Of a stretch of 64,000 nt of DNA, positions 51,926 to 60,438 are shown piece after piece. This DNA comes from Methylobacteriaceae bacterium (lineage in GTDB: Bacteria; Pseudomonadota; Alphaproteobacteria; Rhizobiales; Beijerinckiaceae): contig JACKJC010000004.1 of assembly GCA_020638195.1 (NCBI GenBank), forward strand, positions 434,001 through 498,000, in the 5' to 3' direction. Position 1 is the first letter of the stretch; each line of letters starts with the position of its first letter. The notes under the pieces are model-generated. The model was not told the origin of the DNA. It was given only the letters and a program-made list of their open reading frames with translations, and searched no databases. The translations under genes and the position numbers were made by a program.

Positions 51926-53767
51926 CTAGTGGACCGGCCAGAAGAACGTGATCGCAGGCACGGCGACCAGAACGACGAGCAGTTCGATCGGCAGGCCCAG
52001 GCGCCAATAATCGCCAAACCGGAACCCGCCCGGCCCCAGGATCAGCGTATTGTTCTGATGTCCGATCGGCGTGAGAAACGCGCAAGACGCCCCGACCGCC
52101 ACGGCCATGAGGAACGCGTCCGGCGCGACGTTCATCTGCGATGCGGCGCCCGAGGCGACCGGGCACATCACCGCTGCGGTTGCCGCATTATTCATGAAAT
52201 CCGACAGCGACATCGTCACGACGAGAATGATCGTCAACGCGAGTACCGGCCGACCGTCGGCGAGCGTCGAAACGACGGCTTTGGCGATCAGATCCGCGGT
52301 GCCTGTCGTCGCCATCGCGCCAGCGACCGGGATCAGCGCGGCCAACAGAACGATGACCGACCAGTCGATCGCGTCGTAGATTCGCCTGACGGGAACGACC
52401 CCCGTAACGGCGATGGCCAGCGCCCCGGCCGAAAAGGCGATGGCTGCGGGCATCAACCCAAAGGCCGCCGATGCGACCGCCGCGAGCATGACGAGGCTGG
52501 CCAGCGCCGCCTTTCGCTTCTGCGGAACGCGCAGGGCGCGCTCGGTCAGGACGACGCAGCCGAATTGCTTGGCAAAAGCCAGAATGCTTTCGGGCGGGCC
52601 TTGCATCAGCAGCAGATCGCCCGCCGCAAGGCTCATCGTGCGAAGGCGCGACAGGGACCGCGTTCCCTTGCGCGAAACCGCCAGCAGATTGATTCCGAAC
52701 CGTGTGCGAAGTCGGATCGCGCTCGCCGACAGACCGACGAGTTCCGCCCTTGGCTGCACGGCTATCTCCATGAGCGCGACCTCATCGGACTGTAGACTGG
52801 CCGCGCGCTGGCGGACGTCCCCGGCGTCCCTGGAGCCGGCCCGGGCGCCGTCGCCCGCATCCTCGGCCCGGGAGGGCCGGATCGATTCTTCGAGCTTCAG
52901 GTCGAGTTTCGACAGAAGTTCAGGCAATTTGGTCGGATCGGCTTCGATGGCGAGTATGTCGCCGACGCGAACCTCCCGATAGGGACTGGGCGCGGGAATG
53001 CGGACTTCCTTGCGGACGAGCCCGACGACTTGCCCATCGGATTCGTTGAGCGCGCCCTCCAGGTCGCGAAGCGTCATGCCCGCCGCTTTCGAGCCTTCGA
53101 GCACCCGCGCTTCGGTGAGATATGCCCCGATGTCGAAGCCCTCGTCGTCGACACGTCGTCGCGCCGGCACGAGGCGCCAGCCGCCGAACGCGATGAATGC
53201 GATGCCGGCGACCGCGACCAGAAGACCGACGGGCGTAAAATCGAACATTGCGAAGGAGGCGCCGAGCTGGGTCGATCGAAAGTTCGACACGATGAGATTG
53301 GGCGGCGTGCCGATGAGCGTCGTCATGCCGCCGAGGATCGATGCAAAAGCCAGTGGCATCAGCACTTGTCCGGGCGGAACCGACAATTTCCTGGCCGAGT
53401 GGATCGCCAGCGGCATCAGCAGCGCCAGAGCGCCCACATTGTTTATGAAGCCCGACAGCAACGCCGCGAGCGCGCTGATTGCAGCGATCATGACGGCCGG
53501 CCTTCGCGTCTTGGGCAGCGCGACCCGCGCCAGCGCGTCGATCGCTCCGGTCGCTTGCAGCGCGCTGCTCAGGATCAGCACGCCGGCGACGGTGATCACC
53601 GCAGGATGCGAAAATCCGGCGAACGCCGCCTCCGCAGGAACGAGCCCGGCGGCGACACAAGCCAACAAGGCCGCCACGGCGACCAGATCGTGACGCAACC
53701 GGCCCCACAGGAACAATCCTATGGCGACGCAGAGGATGGCGCCGAGCGCGATCTGATCCTGACTCAT
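51926..53767 (-). CDS. DASS/SLC13-type anion transporter with RCK_C domains
   Basis: A 613-residue sodium- or proton-coupled symporter. The first half includes 'FINNVGALALLMPLAIHSAR' and 'GGMTTLIGTPPNLIVSNFR', the substrate loop of the DASS family; the second has 'DFMNNAATAAVMCPVASG' and 'FLTPIGHQNNTLILGPGGF'. Two TrkA-C-type regulatory domains lie between (about 210-410, with 'VQPRAELVGLSASAIRLR'). Members carry sulfate, dicarboxylates or similar anions. Confidence 0.92.
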   Translation of the reverse strand: MSQDQIALGAILCVAIGLFLWGRLRHDLVAVAALLACVAAGLVPAEAAFAGFSHPAVITVAGVLILSSALQATGAIDALARVALPKTRRPAVMIAAISALAALLSGFINNVGALALLMPLAIHSARKLSVPPGQVLMPLAFASILGGMTTLIGTPPNLIVSNFRSTQLGASFAMFDFTPVGLLVAVAGIAFIAFGGWRLVPARRRVDDEGFDIGAYLTEARVLEGSKAAGMTLRDLEGALNESDGQVVGLVRKEVRIPAPSPYREVRVGDILAIEADPTKLPELLSKLDLKLEESIRPSRAEDAGDGARAGSRDAGDVRQRAASLQSDEVALMEIAVQPRAELVGLSASAIRLRTRFGINLLAVSRKGTRSLSRLRTMSLAAGDLLLMQGPPESILAFAKQFGCVVLTERALRVPQKRKAALASLVMLAAVASAAFGLMPAAIAFSAGALAIAVTGVVPVRRIYDAIDWSVIVLLAALIPVAGAMATTGTADLIAKAVVSTLADGRPVLALTIILVVTMSLSDFMNNAATAAVMCPVASGAASQMNVAPDAFLMAVAVGASCAFLTPIGHQNNTLILGPGGFRFGDYWRLGLPIELLVVLVAVPAITFFWPVH

Positions 53768-53808
53768 TCCCGATATTTGTCAGCTTTCAGAATTCGCGCG
53801 CAAGCACG

Positions 53809-54798
53809 CTACCCCGCCTCGCCGCCGCGCTGGCGTCTGCGCGCGAGCTTGCCCGCGAGGTTGAGGCCTACGCCCGGCCGCGACCACGGGCAGACGGCGA
53901 TGCAGATGGCGCAGCCCGACGTCTCCGCGAAGAATGGTATGCATTTGTCGAAATTCACCGACCACCTTTCCTCGCCGCGCACCATTTTCTTCACGGGCGC
54001 GATGGCTTCGGGAGGGCATGCCTCCTCGCACACCCGGCAACTGGCGCAGAAATCGTCCACGCCGAAAGTCCGCTTCCCGCTCGGCGCGAAGGGCGCATCG
54101 GTGAGCACCGCGCCGAGCCGGAAGGCCGCGCCGAATTCCGGATTGATGAGTGACCCGTGCTTGCCGAGTTCGCCGAAGCCCGCTTCGATCGCCGGCGGGA
54201 TGAGAACGAGCTTGGTCGCCATCGGACCCGTCACGGGCTCCGCGTCCCAGCCCTGTTCGCGCAGCCAGCCCGCGACCTTCTTCGCCACCGTCGCCGCGCG
54301 TGTGTACTGGCGCATCACGTCCACGCCCGCGGCAAGACCGGGCGCCGATTTCAACTCATCGTAGTCGTGCTGCACGCCGAGAATGATGACATTGCGAAAC
54401 GCCGTCGTCTGCCCCGCAAACAGCCATTCCGCGCGCATCGGCGTCACGCCCGCGCGCTCGCAGTCCCCGCCGGCGACGAAGGCGTTCAGCGCCGCTGTCC
54501 ATTCGTCCGGCGACCGCTCCACCTGCCTGACGGCGACCTCAGGCAAGGGCGCCTCGAGCACCACACGCCGCCGCGCGCGCTCCGCCGCAAGCTCCGTGCC
54601 CGGCGTCTCCTTCGTGAAGAACCAGCGTTGCACGCCGCCGAAAGGGATGTCGTCGGGATTGGTCGCCCAGAAGACGACATCCGGGCGCCGTGGCTCGTTC
54701 TCGCCGACGCCGTTGATCTCCTCGCCCGTGACGTGCGGCCGCAACGCGACCATCGCTGGATCGGGCGCGAATGGCCTGTGAGGATTGGGCTTCGCCAT
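53809..54798 (-). CDS. Reductive-dehalogenase/QueG-like 4Fe-4S protein
   Basis: A 329-residue soluble protein. The C-terminal part carries two ferredoxin-type motifs: 'CASCRVCEEACP' (CxxCxxCxxxCP, near residue 250) and 'CAICIAVCPWS' (CxxCxxxCP, near 294) with an extra Cys at 'FDKCIPFF', the arrangement in RdhA and QueG proteins. The N-terminal ~240 residues contain 'RNVIILGVQHDYDELKSAPG' and 'AGFGELGKHGSLINPEFGAA', also like that superfamily. There is no Tat signal. ATG 54798 is preferred to an upstream start at 54903. A redox enzyme that binds corrinoid is possible; its substrate is unknown. Confidence 0.75.
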   Translation of the reverse strand: MAKPNPHRPFAPDPAMVALRPHVTGEEINGVGENEPRRPDVVFWATNPDDIPFGGVQRWFFTKETPGTELAAERARRRVVLEAPLPEVAVRQVERSPDEWTAALNAFVAGGDCERAGVTPMRAEWLFAGQTTAFRNVIILGVQHDYDELKSAPGLAAGVDVMRQYTRAATVAKKVAGWLREQGWDAEPVTGPMATKLVLIPPAIEAGFGELGKHGSLINPEFGAAFRLGAVLTDAPFAPSGKRTFGVDDFCASCRVCEEACPPEAIAPVKKMVRGEERWSVNFDKCIPFFAETSGCAICIAVCPWSRPGVGLNLAGKLARRRQRGGEAG

Positions 54799-54903
54799 GA
54801 AACGCGCTGCCTCCGCATTGCGATCGTCAAGCCGACGATAGCAATGGCCGGGCCAGAGCGACACAGGATTTCCGGCAGGCGTCGCCTGCCGGAAGTCGTT
54901 CAA

Positions 54904-56802
54904 TTACACCCCGTGGCTCTTCAGCGCGCTCGCGATCTCGTCCAGAATCGCGGGATCGTCGATCGTCGCCGGCATTGTCCATTGATCGTGATCGGCGATC
55001 TTCTTCATCGTCGCCCGCAGGATTTTGCCCGAGCGCGTCTTCGGCAGGCGATCGACGCAGACCGCGATCTTGAAGGCCGCCACGGGGCCGATCTTCTCAC
55101 GCACCAGCGCGACGATTTCCTTCTCGATCTGCTCGTGCGGCTTGTTGACGCCCGCCTTCAGCACGACGAAGCCGCAGGGCTGCTCGCCCTTGAGCGCGTC
55201 CTTGATGCCGATGACCGCGCATTCCGCGACATCGGGATGCGAGGACAGAACCTCTTCCATGCCGCCCGTCGACAGGCGATGGCCGGCGACATTGATGATG
55301 TCGTCGGTGCGGCCCATGATGTAGAGATAGCCGTCCTCGTCGACGAAGCCCGCGTCCGCCGTCTTGTAGTAGCCGGGGAATTCCTCGAGATAGCTTTCCA
55401 CCATGCGCTTGTCGTTCTGCCACAGCGTCGGCAGGCAGCCGGGCGGCAGCGGCATCTTCACTACGATCGAGCCCATCTGGCCCGTCGGCACGGGCTTGGC
55501 GCCTTCATCGACGATCTGCACGTCATAGCCCGGCATCGGCACGGTCGGCGAACCGTATTTCACCGGCAACTGGCCGAGACCGACGGGATTGCCGACGATG
55601 CACCAGCCGGTTTCCGTCTGCCACCAGTGATCGAGCACGGGCCGCTTCAATATCTGCTCGGCCCACTGGATCGTGTCGGGATCGGCGCGCTCGCCGGCCA
55701 GGAACAGCGTACGGAAATGAGAGAGATCGTAGCGACCGAGATGCTCGGCCTTGGGGTCTTCCTTCTTGATCGCGCGGAACGCGGTGGGCGCCGTGAACAG
55801 AGCGACGATCCTGTTCTCCGCGATCACGCGCCAGAAGGCGCCGGGATCGGGGGTGCCGACCGGCTTGCCCTCGTAGACGATGGTTGTCGCGCCATGCAGC
55901 AGCGGCGCATAGGCGATGTAGGAATGGCCGACCACCCAGCCGACGTCCGAGGCCGCCCAGAAGGCCTCGCCCGGCTCGACGCCGTAGAGGTTCTTCATCG
56001 TCCATTTCAGCGCGACCATGTGGCCGCCATTGTCGCGCACCACGCCCTTCGGCACGCCGGTCGTGCCCGAGGTGTAGAGGATGTAGAGCGGATCGGTCGC
56101 GGCCAGTTCGACGCAATCGGCTTTTTGGCCCGCGGCCTTGGCTTTCGTGACGGCGTCGGCCCAATCGTGATCGCGGCCGGCGGTCATGGCGGCCTGCGAT
56201 TGCGGACGTTGCAGCATCAGCACGGCGTCGGGCTTGGCGACGGTCAATTCGATCGCCTGGTCGAGCAGCGGCTTGTAGTGCACGACCCGGCCGGGCTCGA
56301 TGCCGCAGGACGCCGCCATGATCGCTTTTGGCTTGGCGTCGTCGATGCGCGTCGCCAGTTCCTTGGCCGCGAAGCCGCCGAACACGACGGAATGGATCGC
56401 GCCGATGCGCGCGCAGGCGAGCATGGCGAAGACAGCTTCCGGGATCATCGGCATGTAGACGATGACGCGGTCGCCCTTGGCGACGCCGAGATTTGTCAGA
56501 ACCCCGGCGAGCGTCGCGACTTCGTCGAGCGCCTCGGCGTAGGTGTAGGTTTTCTTCTGGCCGGTGACGGGAGAATCGTAGACCAGCGCCGTCTGATCGG
56601 CGCGGCCGCCCTTCACGTGCCGGTCGAGCGCGTTGTGGCAGGTGTTGCAGGTCGCGTCCGGGAACCAGCGGCCATAGACGCCGGCTTGCCTGTCGAAGAT
56701 TTTCGACGGCGGCTTGATCCAGTCGATCTGCTTCGCCGCCTCGGCCCAGAAAGCCTCCGGATCATTCTTCCACGCGCCGTAGACTTCGCCGTAGCTCGAC
56801 AT
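54904..56802 (-). CDS. prpE: Propionyl-CoA synthetase (PrpE-type AMP-forming ligase)
   Basis: A 632-residue acyl-adenylate enzyme that activates propionate. 'YILYTSGTTGVPKGVVRDNG' is the P-loop, 'LDHWWQTETGWCIVGNPVG' the A5 motif, 'YIMGRTDDIINVAGHRLSTG' the hinge and 'LPKTRSGKILRATM' the catalytic Lys. The N-terminal 'NTCHNALDRHV' is typical of PrpE. ATG 56802 has GGGAGGG five bases upstream. Confidence 0.94.
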   Translation of the reverse strand: MSSYGEVYGAWKNDPEAFWAEAAKQIDWIKPPSKIFDRQAGVYGRWFPDATCNTCHNALDRHVKGGRADQTALVYDSPVTGQKKTYTYAEALDEVATLAGVLTNLGVAKGDRVIVYMPMIPEAVFAMLACARIGAIHSVVFGGFAAKELATRIDDAKPKAIMAASCGIEPGRVVHYKPLLDQAIELTVAKPDAVLMLQRPQSQAAMTAGRDHDWADAVTKAKAAGQKADCVELAATDPLYILYTSGTTGVPKGVVRDNGGHMVALKWTMKNLYGVEPGEAFWAASDVGWVVGHSYIAYAPLLHGATTIVYEGKPVGTPDPGAFWRVIAENRIVALFTAPTAFRAIKKEDPKAEHLGRYDLSHFRTLFLAGERADPDTIQWAEQILKRPVLDHWWQTETGWCIVGNPVGLGQLPVKYGSPTVPMPGYDVQIVDEGAKPVPTGQMGSIVVKMPLPPGCLPTLWQNDKRMVESYLEEFPGYYKTADAGFVDEDGYLYIMGRTDDIINVAGHRLSTGGMEEVLSSHPDVAECAVIGIKDALKGEQPCGFVVLKAGVNKPHEQIEKEIVALVREKIGPVAAFKIAVCVDRLPKTRSGKILRATMKKIADHDQWTMPATIDDPAILDEIASALKSHGV

Positions 56803-56913
56803 GGGTCCCTCCCGTAACTGGCTGGCGGGATTCATGGCGAGGGCGGGGGCCGAATGCAATGGCGGAGGATTTAGCTCTTAGGCTATAGGCGAGACGAAGG
56901 ACCGCCGCCCACA

Positions 56914-57684
56914 ATGTTCGCCCTCCCCGAAAGCCCGATCTTCTACGCCGCCGCCATCCCGGCGGTCATTCTCGTCGGCCTGTCCAAGGGCGGCTTCGCG
57001 GGGCTGGCCACGCTCTCGTTGCCGCTGCTGGCGCTGGTGAGCGCGCCGATCCGGGCGGCCGCCATCATGCTGCCGATCCTGATCGTGCAGGACATGGTCA
57101 GCGTCTGGTTCTACCGCCACGAATTCGACCCTCGCGTCGTCGCGATCCTGCTCGGCGGTTCGCTCATCGGCATCGCCGGCGGCGCACTGTTCGCCGCGCA
57201 TGTCTCGAACGCGGCCGTCCTGCTGATCGTCGGGCTGATCGCGAGCAGCTTCGTGCTCTATACCTGGCTGCGCAGATCTTCGCGCGCCGACGAGCCACAA
57301 CCGGCGAAGATCGCGCCGGGAATTTTCTGGGGCGCCTGCCTCGGCTTCACCAGCTTCATCGCCAACGCCGGTTCGCCGCCCTTCCAGGTCTACGTCCTGC
57401 CGCAGCGCCTCAAGCCGCAGACCTACGCTGGCGTCCAGACCATGGTTTTCGCGGCCGTCAATCTCATCAAGCTCGCCGCTTTCTTCGCGCTCGGCCAGGT
57501 CTCGTTCGACAATTTCGCGGTCTCGGCGAGTCTGTTTCCGATCGCCATCGCCGCCACGTTCGCGGGCGTCTGGCTGGTGCGCCGCGTACAGGCGGGCGTC
57601 TTCTACAAATTTGTCTACGCCATGACCTTCGTGATCGGCCTCAAGTTGATCTCGGATGGATTGAAGGGTCTCGGCGCCTGGTAA
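56914..57684 (+). CDS. TauE/SafE-family sulfite/organoanion exporter
   Basis: A 256-residue membrane protein with seven or eight helices in two repeats. 'GLSKGGFAGLATLSLPLLAL' and 'GFTSFIANAGSPPFQVYVLP' are the two conserved TauE loops. It probably exports a small sulfur or carbon oxyanion. It is divergent from prpE; no ribosome site is obvious before the ATG. Confidence 0.93.
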   Translation: MFALPESPIFYAAAIPAVILVGLSKGGFAGLATLSLPLLALVSAPIRAAAIMLPILIVQDMVSVWFYRHEFDPRVVAILLGGSLIGIAGGALFAAHVSNAAVLLIVGLIASSFVLYTWLRRSSRADEPQPAKIAPGIFWGACLGFTSFIANAGSPPFQVYVLPQRLKPQTYAGVQTMVFAAVNLIKLAAFFALGQVSFDNFAVSASLFPIAIAATFAGVWLVRRVQAGVFYKFVYAMTFVIGLKLISDGLKGLGAW

Positions 57685-57870
57685 GGGACGGTTCCGGCGG
57701 GCATTCCGTCATGACGAATCCGCAGACCAATTCGATTGCCGAGGTTGATGTTGGCCACATTTGATTGCAAGTTGCGGACTTCAGCCCCTTACGCCGATCC
57801 CGCATCGAGCGGGCAAGACGGACGGGGCGTTTATTCGCTTGGACGGCGCCAGGCGCGAGAGGGGGTAGTC

Positions 57871-58305
57871 ATGAAGCGGACCATACTCAAGACAGGCGCC
57901 ATTCTGGCCATCGGCCTGGCGTTTACGCTCGACGGCGCGGTCGCGGCGCCCGCGAGCTTCGGCGGAGCGGCGCATATGCCGGCTCTGTCCTCGATCTCGC
58001 CGGACGCCGGCGTGACGGAGGTGCAGATGCGGCGGCGCGGCGGCGGCGGGCGCGTGGGCGTCGCGCCACGAGGCCGCTTCGTCCCCGGCGGCGGCGGCCG
58101 TCGTCGTGGCCTCAGCTCCGGCGCGGCCATCGGCCTCGGCGTCGGCGCGGCGGCGCTCGGCATTCTCGGCGCGGCGGCGGCCGCCAATGCGCATCCCGCG
58201 CCAGCGCCGGTCTATGACGCAGGCGAATGCTACTGGGTTCGTCGTCCAATGTACGACGACTGGGGCAATTATATCGGTCGTCGTCGCGTGCGCGTCTGCG
58301 ACTGA
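57871..58305 (+). CDS. Glycine-rich exported protein (paralogue 1)
   Basis: A 144-residue envelope protein. A signal peptide ('KTGAILAIGLAFTLDGAVAA') is followed by a Gly/Arg-rich stretch, a glycine-zipper helix 'SSGAAIGLGVGAAALGILGA' and a C-terminal 'YDDWGNYIGRRRVRVCD'. The zipper and C-terminus are shared with the next gene, so the two are tandem paralogues. The pair of Cys may form a disulphide. GAGAGGGGG lies 6-14 bases before the ATG. Function unknown; small glycine-zipper proteins of this kind often sit in the outer membrane. Confidence 0.8.
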   Translation: MKRTILKTGAILAIGLAFTLDGAVAAPASFGGAAHMPALSSISPDAGVTEVQMRRRGGGGRVGVAPRGRFVPGGGGRRRGLSSGAAIGLGVGAAALGILGAAAAANAHPAPAPVYDAGECYWVRRPMYDDWGNYIGRRRVRVCD

Positions 58306-58332
58306 TCGCAATAGCGACAGAACGAAACATGC

Positions 58333-58364
58333 AAGCCGGCGGGCCCAATGCTCGCCGGTTTTTT
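58333..58364 (+). terminator. Rho-independent terminator
   Basis: A stem with CCGGCG / CGCCGG ends (58336-58341 and 58353-58358), followed by six T, 30 bases after the stop of the first glycine-rich gene. The two paralogues are therefore transcribed separately. Confidence 0.85.
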
Positions 58365-58526
58365 GTTGCGCCTGCGAAGGATTTTTTCCGCATTGCAGCT
58401 TGCAACTGCGACAGTTTTTCGCACTTCGAGACGTCTTTGTTTGATCTCGCGCAGGTTGTGCGCCCCGCCTCCGGTCATACGTTTGGATCGCGCAGAGTAT
58501 CGCGCAGGATGAACAAGGGGGCAGAT

Positions 58527-59003
58527 ATGAACGGAAGAAACTGGATTCTCGGAGCTGCGATGCTGGCTGGCGCATCGCTCTTGGCGACGAGCGCGGCCTC
58601 TGCCGCGCCTCTGAGCGTGGCTGGCAAAGCCCTGTCGAACGCACCAATCGCGTCGAGCGAAGCGTCCGACCTGATCGTGAAGACGCAAGGCCGTCGCGTC
58701 GGCGGTGGACGTATCGGCGGCGGGCGTGTCGGCGGAGGCCGCATTGGTGGCGGGCGTGTCGGCGGAGGCCGTTTCGTCGGCGGCGGCGGGCGCGGTTGGC
58801 GCGGCGGCGGGCGCGGCATCAGTTCCGGCGCTGCGATCGGCCTCGGCGTCGGAGCTGCGGCGCTCGGCATTCTGGGCGCAGCGGCGGCTGCTGGCGCGGC
58901 GGAGGCGCCGCCGGCATACGGCCGTTGCTACATCGTGCGCCGCCCGGTGTACGACGATTGGGGCAATTATCTCGGCCGTCGCCGCATGCGCGTCTGCGAC
59001 TGA
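58527..59003 (+). CDS. Glycine-rich exported protein (paralogue 2)
   Basis: A 158-residue paralogue of the protein encoded just upstream. It has a signal peptide ('NWILGAAMLAGASLLATSAASA'-type, within residues 5-25), then a run of (R)-(V/I)-GGG repeats with about six units, then the shared glycine zipper and the C-terminal 'YDDWGNYLGRRRMRVCD'. ATG 58527 has AAGGGGG upstream; the ATG at 58509 is less good. The repeat number differs from paralogue 1, which suggests slippage. Confidence 0.8.
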   Translation: MNGRNWILGAAMLAGASLLATSAASAAPLSVAGKALSNAPIASSEASDLIVKTQGRRVGGGRIGGGRVGGGRIGGGRVGGGRFVGGGGRGWRGGGRGISSGAAIGLGVGAAALGILGAAAAAGAAEAPPAYGRCYIVRRPVYDDWGNYLGRRRMRVCD

Positions 59004-59023
59004 GCGAAGATCGGCTGAAATGA

Positions 59024-59052
59024 AAACCGGCGGGGCCATGCCCCGCCGGTTC
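59024..59052. terminator. Bidirectional terminator between convergent genes
   Basis: An 11-bp perfect stem AACCGGCGGGG / CCCCGCCGGTT with a 5-base loop. A run of A on the left gives T on the minus strand. It separates the glycine-rich gene from the Liv-type gene, which converge. Confidence 0.8.
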
Positions 59053-59071
59053 TGCATTCAGGAGACCCTGC

Positions 59072-60286
59072 TCACTTCTTGATCAGCGGGCATGCGCTTT
59101 CCGACAGCGGACGCGCCGCGTCTTCCGGCGAAATGTCGGCGACCTTCTTGAACAGGTCCCACTCGCCCTTCGATTCCGAGGGCTTCTTCACTTCGTAGAG
59201 ATAGGCCTTGACCATACGACGGCCGTCGGCGCGGAACGGCGCCTTGCCGAACAGTTTGTCCTCGGCCGGGATCTCCTTCATCTTCGCGACGACCTTCGCG
59301 CCATCGTGCGGGTTGCCGCCCATGGCTTCCAGCACCTTCAGATAGTGCAGCGTGCCGGCGTAGACGCCCGCCTGTCCCATCGACGGCATCTGGTGCTTGT
59401 TGGCCATGGCCGCAAAGCGCTTGGACCAGGCGCGCGTATCGTCGTTGGCGTCCCAGTAGAACGAGTTGGTGAAGGTCAGACCCTGCGCCGTCTTGGCGCC
59501 GAGCGCATGCGCGTCGTTGATGAAGAACAGGAGCGCGGCCAGCTTCTGGCCACCCTGGACGATGCCGAATTCGGCGGACTGCTTGATCGCGTTGGTGGTG
59601 TCGCCGCCGGCGTTGGCGAGGCCAATGACCTTGGCCTTGGAGCTCTGCGCCTGCAGCAGGAAGGACGAGAAGTCGGCGGTGTTGAGCGGATGCTTGACGC
59701 CCCCGAGAATCTTGCCGCCGTTGGCTTTCACAACTTCAGCCGTATCGCGCTCCAACGCATGGCCGAAGGCGTAGTCCGACGTCAGGAAGAACCAGGTGTC
59801 GCCGCCGGCCTTGGTCATCGCCTGGCCGGTGCCGTGGGCGAGCATGTAGGTGTCGTAGGTCGCCGACAGCGTGTTCGGCGAGCAGGCCTTGCCGGTCAGG
59901 TCGGCCGACGCCGCGCCGGAATTGACCAGCACGATGTTCTTTTCTTTCACGACGTTCGACACGGCGAGCGCAACGCCGGAGTTCGGCGTATCCGTGATCA
60001 TGTCGACCTTGTCGACGTCGGCCCATTGGCGCGCGATGTTGACGCCGATGTCGGGCTTGTTCTGATGGTCGGCGACGACCACGTCGACCTTCCAGCCCTT
60101 CTTCGTCAGGCCCGAGTCCTCGATGGCGAGCTTGACGGCGGCGACAGAGTTCGGGCCGCCGATATCGGCATAAAGGCTGGTCTGGTCGTTCAGCACGCCG
60201 ATCTTGACGTTCTTGTCCTGCGCCAGCGCGGGGACCGCCGCCAGCATCGCGCCGAGAGCGACCGCGACCATCATCCTGTTTTTCAT
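59072..60286 (-). CDS. Branched-chain amino acid-type ABC substrate-binding protein
   Basis: A 404-residue periplasmic binding protein of the LivK/Peripla_BP_6 family. The signal peptide ('MVAVALGAMLAAVPALAQ') is cleaved after ALA. 'NVKIGVLNDQTSLYADIGGP' opens lobe 1. Of two adjacent ATGs, 60286 is better placed after GGAGG (5 bases). The permease and ATPase genes are not nearby, so it is an orphan component. The ligand is unknown and may be an organic acid, given the divergent acyl-CoA ligase. Confidence 0.92.
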   Translation of the reverse strand: MKNRMMVAVALGAMLAAVPALAQDKNVKIGVLNDQTSLYADIGGPNSVAAVKLAIEDSGLTKKGWKVDVVVADHQNKPDIGVNIARQWADVDKVDMITDTPNSGVALAVSNVVKEKNIVLVNSGAASADLTGKACSPNTLSATYDTYMLAHGTGQAMTKAGGDTWFFLTSDYAFGHALERDTAEVVKANGGKILGGVKHPLNTADFSSFLLQAQSSKAKVIGLANAGGDTTNAIKQSAEFGIVQGGQKLAALLFFINDAHALGAKTAQGLTFTNSFYWDANDDTRAWSKRFAAMANKHQMPSMGQAGVYAGTLHYLKVLEAMGGNPHDGAKVVAKMKEIPAEDKLFGKAPFRADGRRMVKAYLYEVKKPSESKGEWDLFKKVADISPEDAARPLSESACPLIKK

Positions 60287-60438
60287 CATTCCCTCCGAAT
60301 TATTTTTCAGGATGGGGAACATGCACAAACATGCCAGGGAAGGCAAACCATTCCGCATGCCGAAAGCAAACTGCGGCGCCCGAATTTTCGACAGGCTTAA
60401 TTCGCGCTATGAAAGGACGCCAGCTTCAGGGGAGCAGA

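Noticed and set aside
54157..56817. An open frame of 886 codons on the plus strand opposite the ferredoxin-type and prpE genes
   Set aside because: It is a GC-rich antisense shadow: the encoded protein is composed of charged low-complexity sequence, while the minus-strand frames show intact family motifs.
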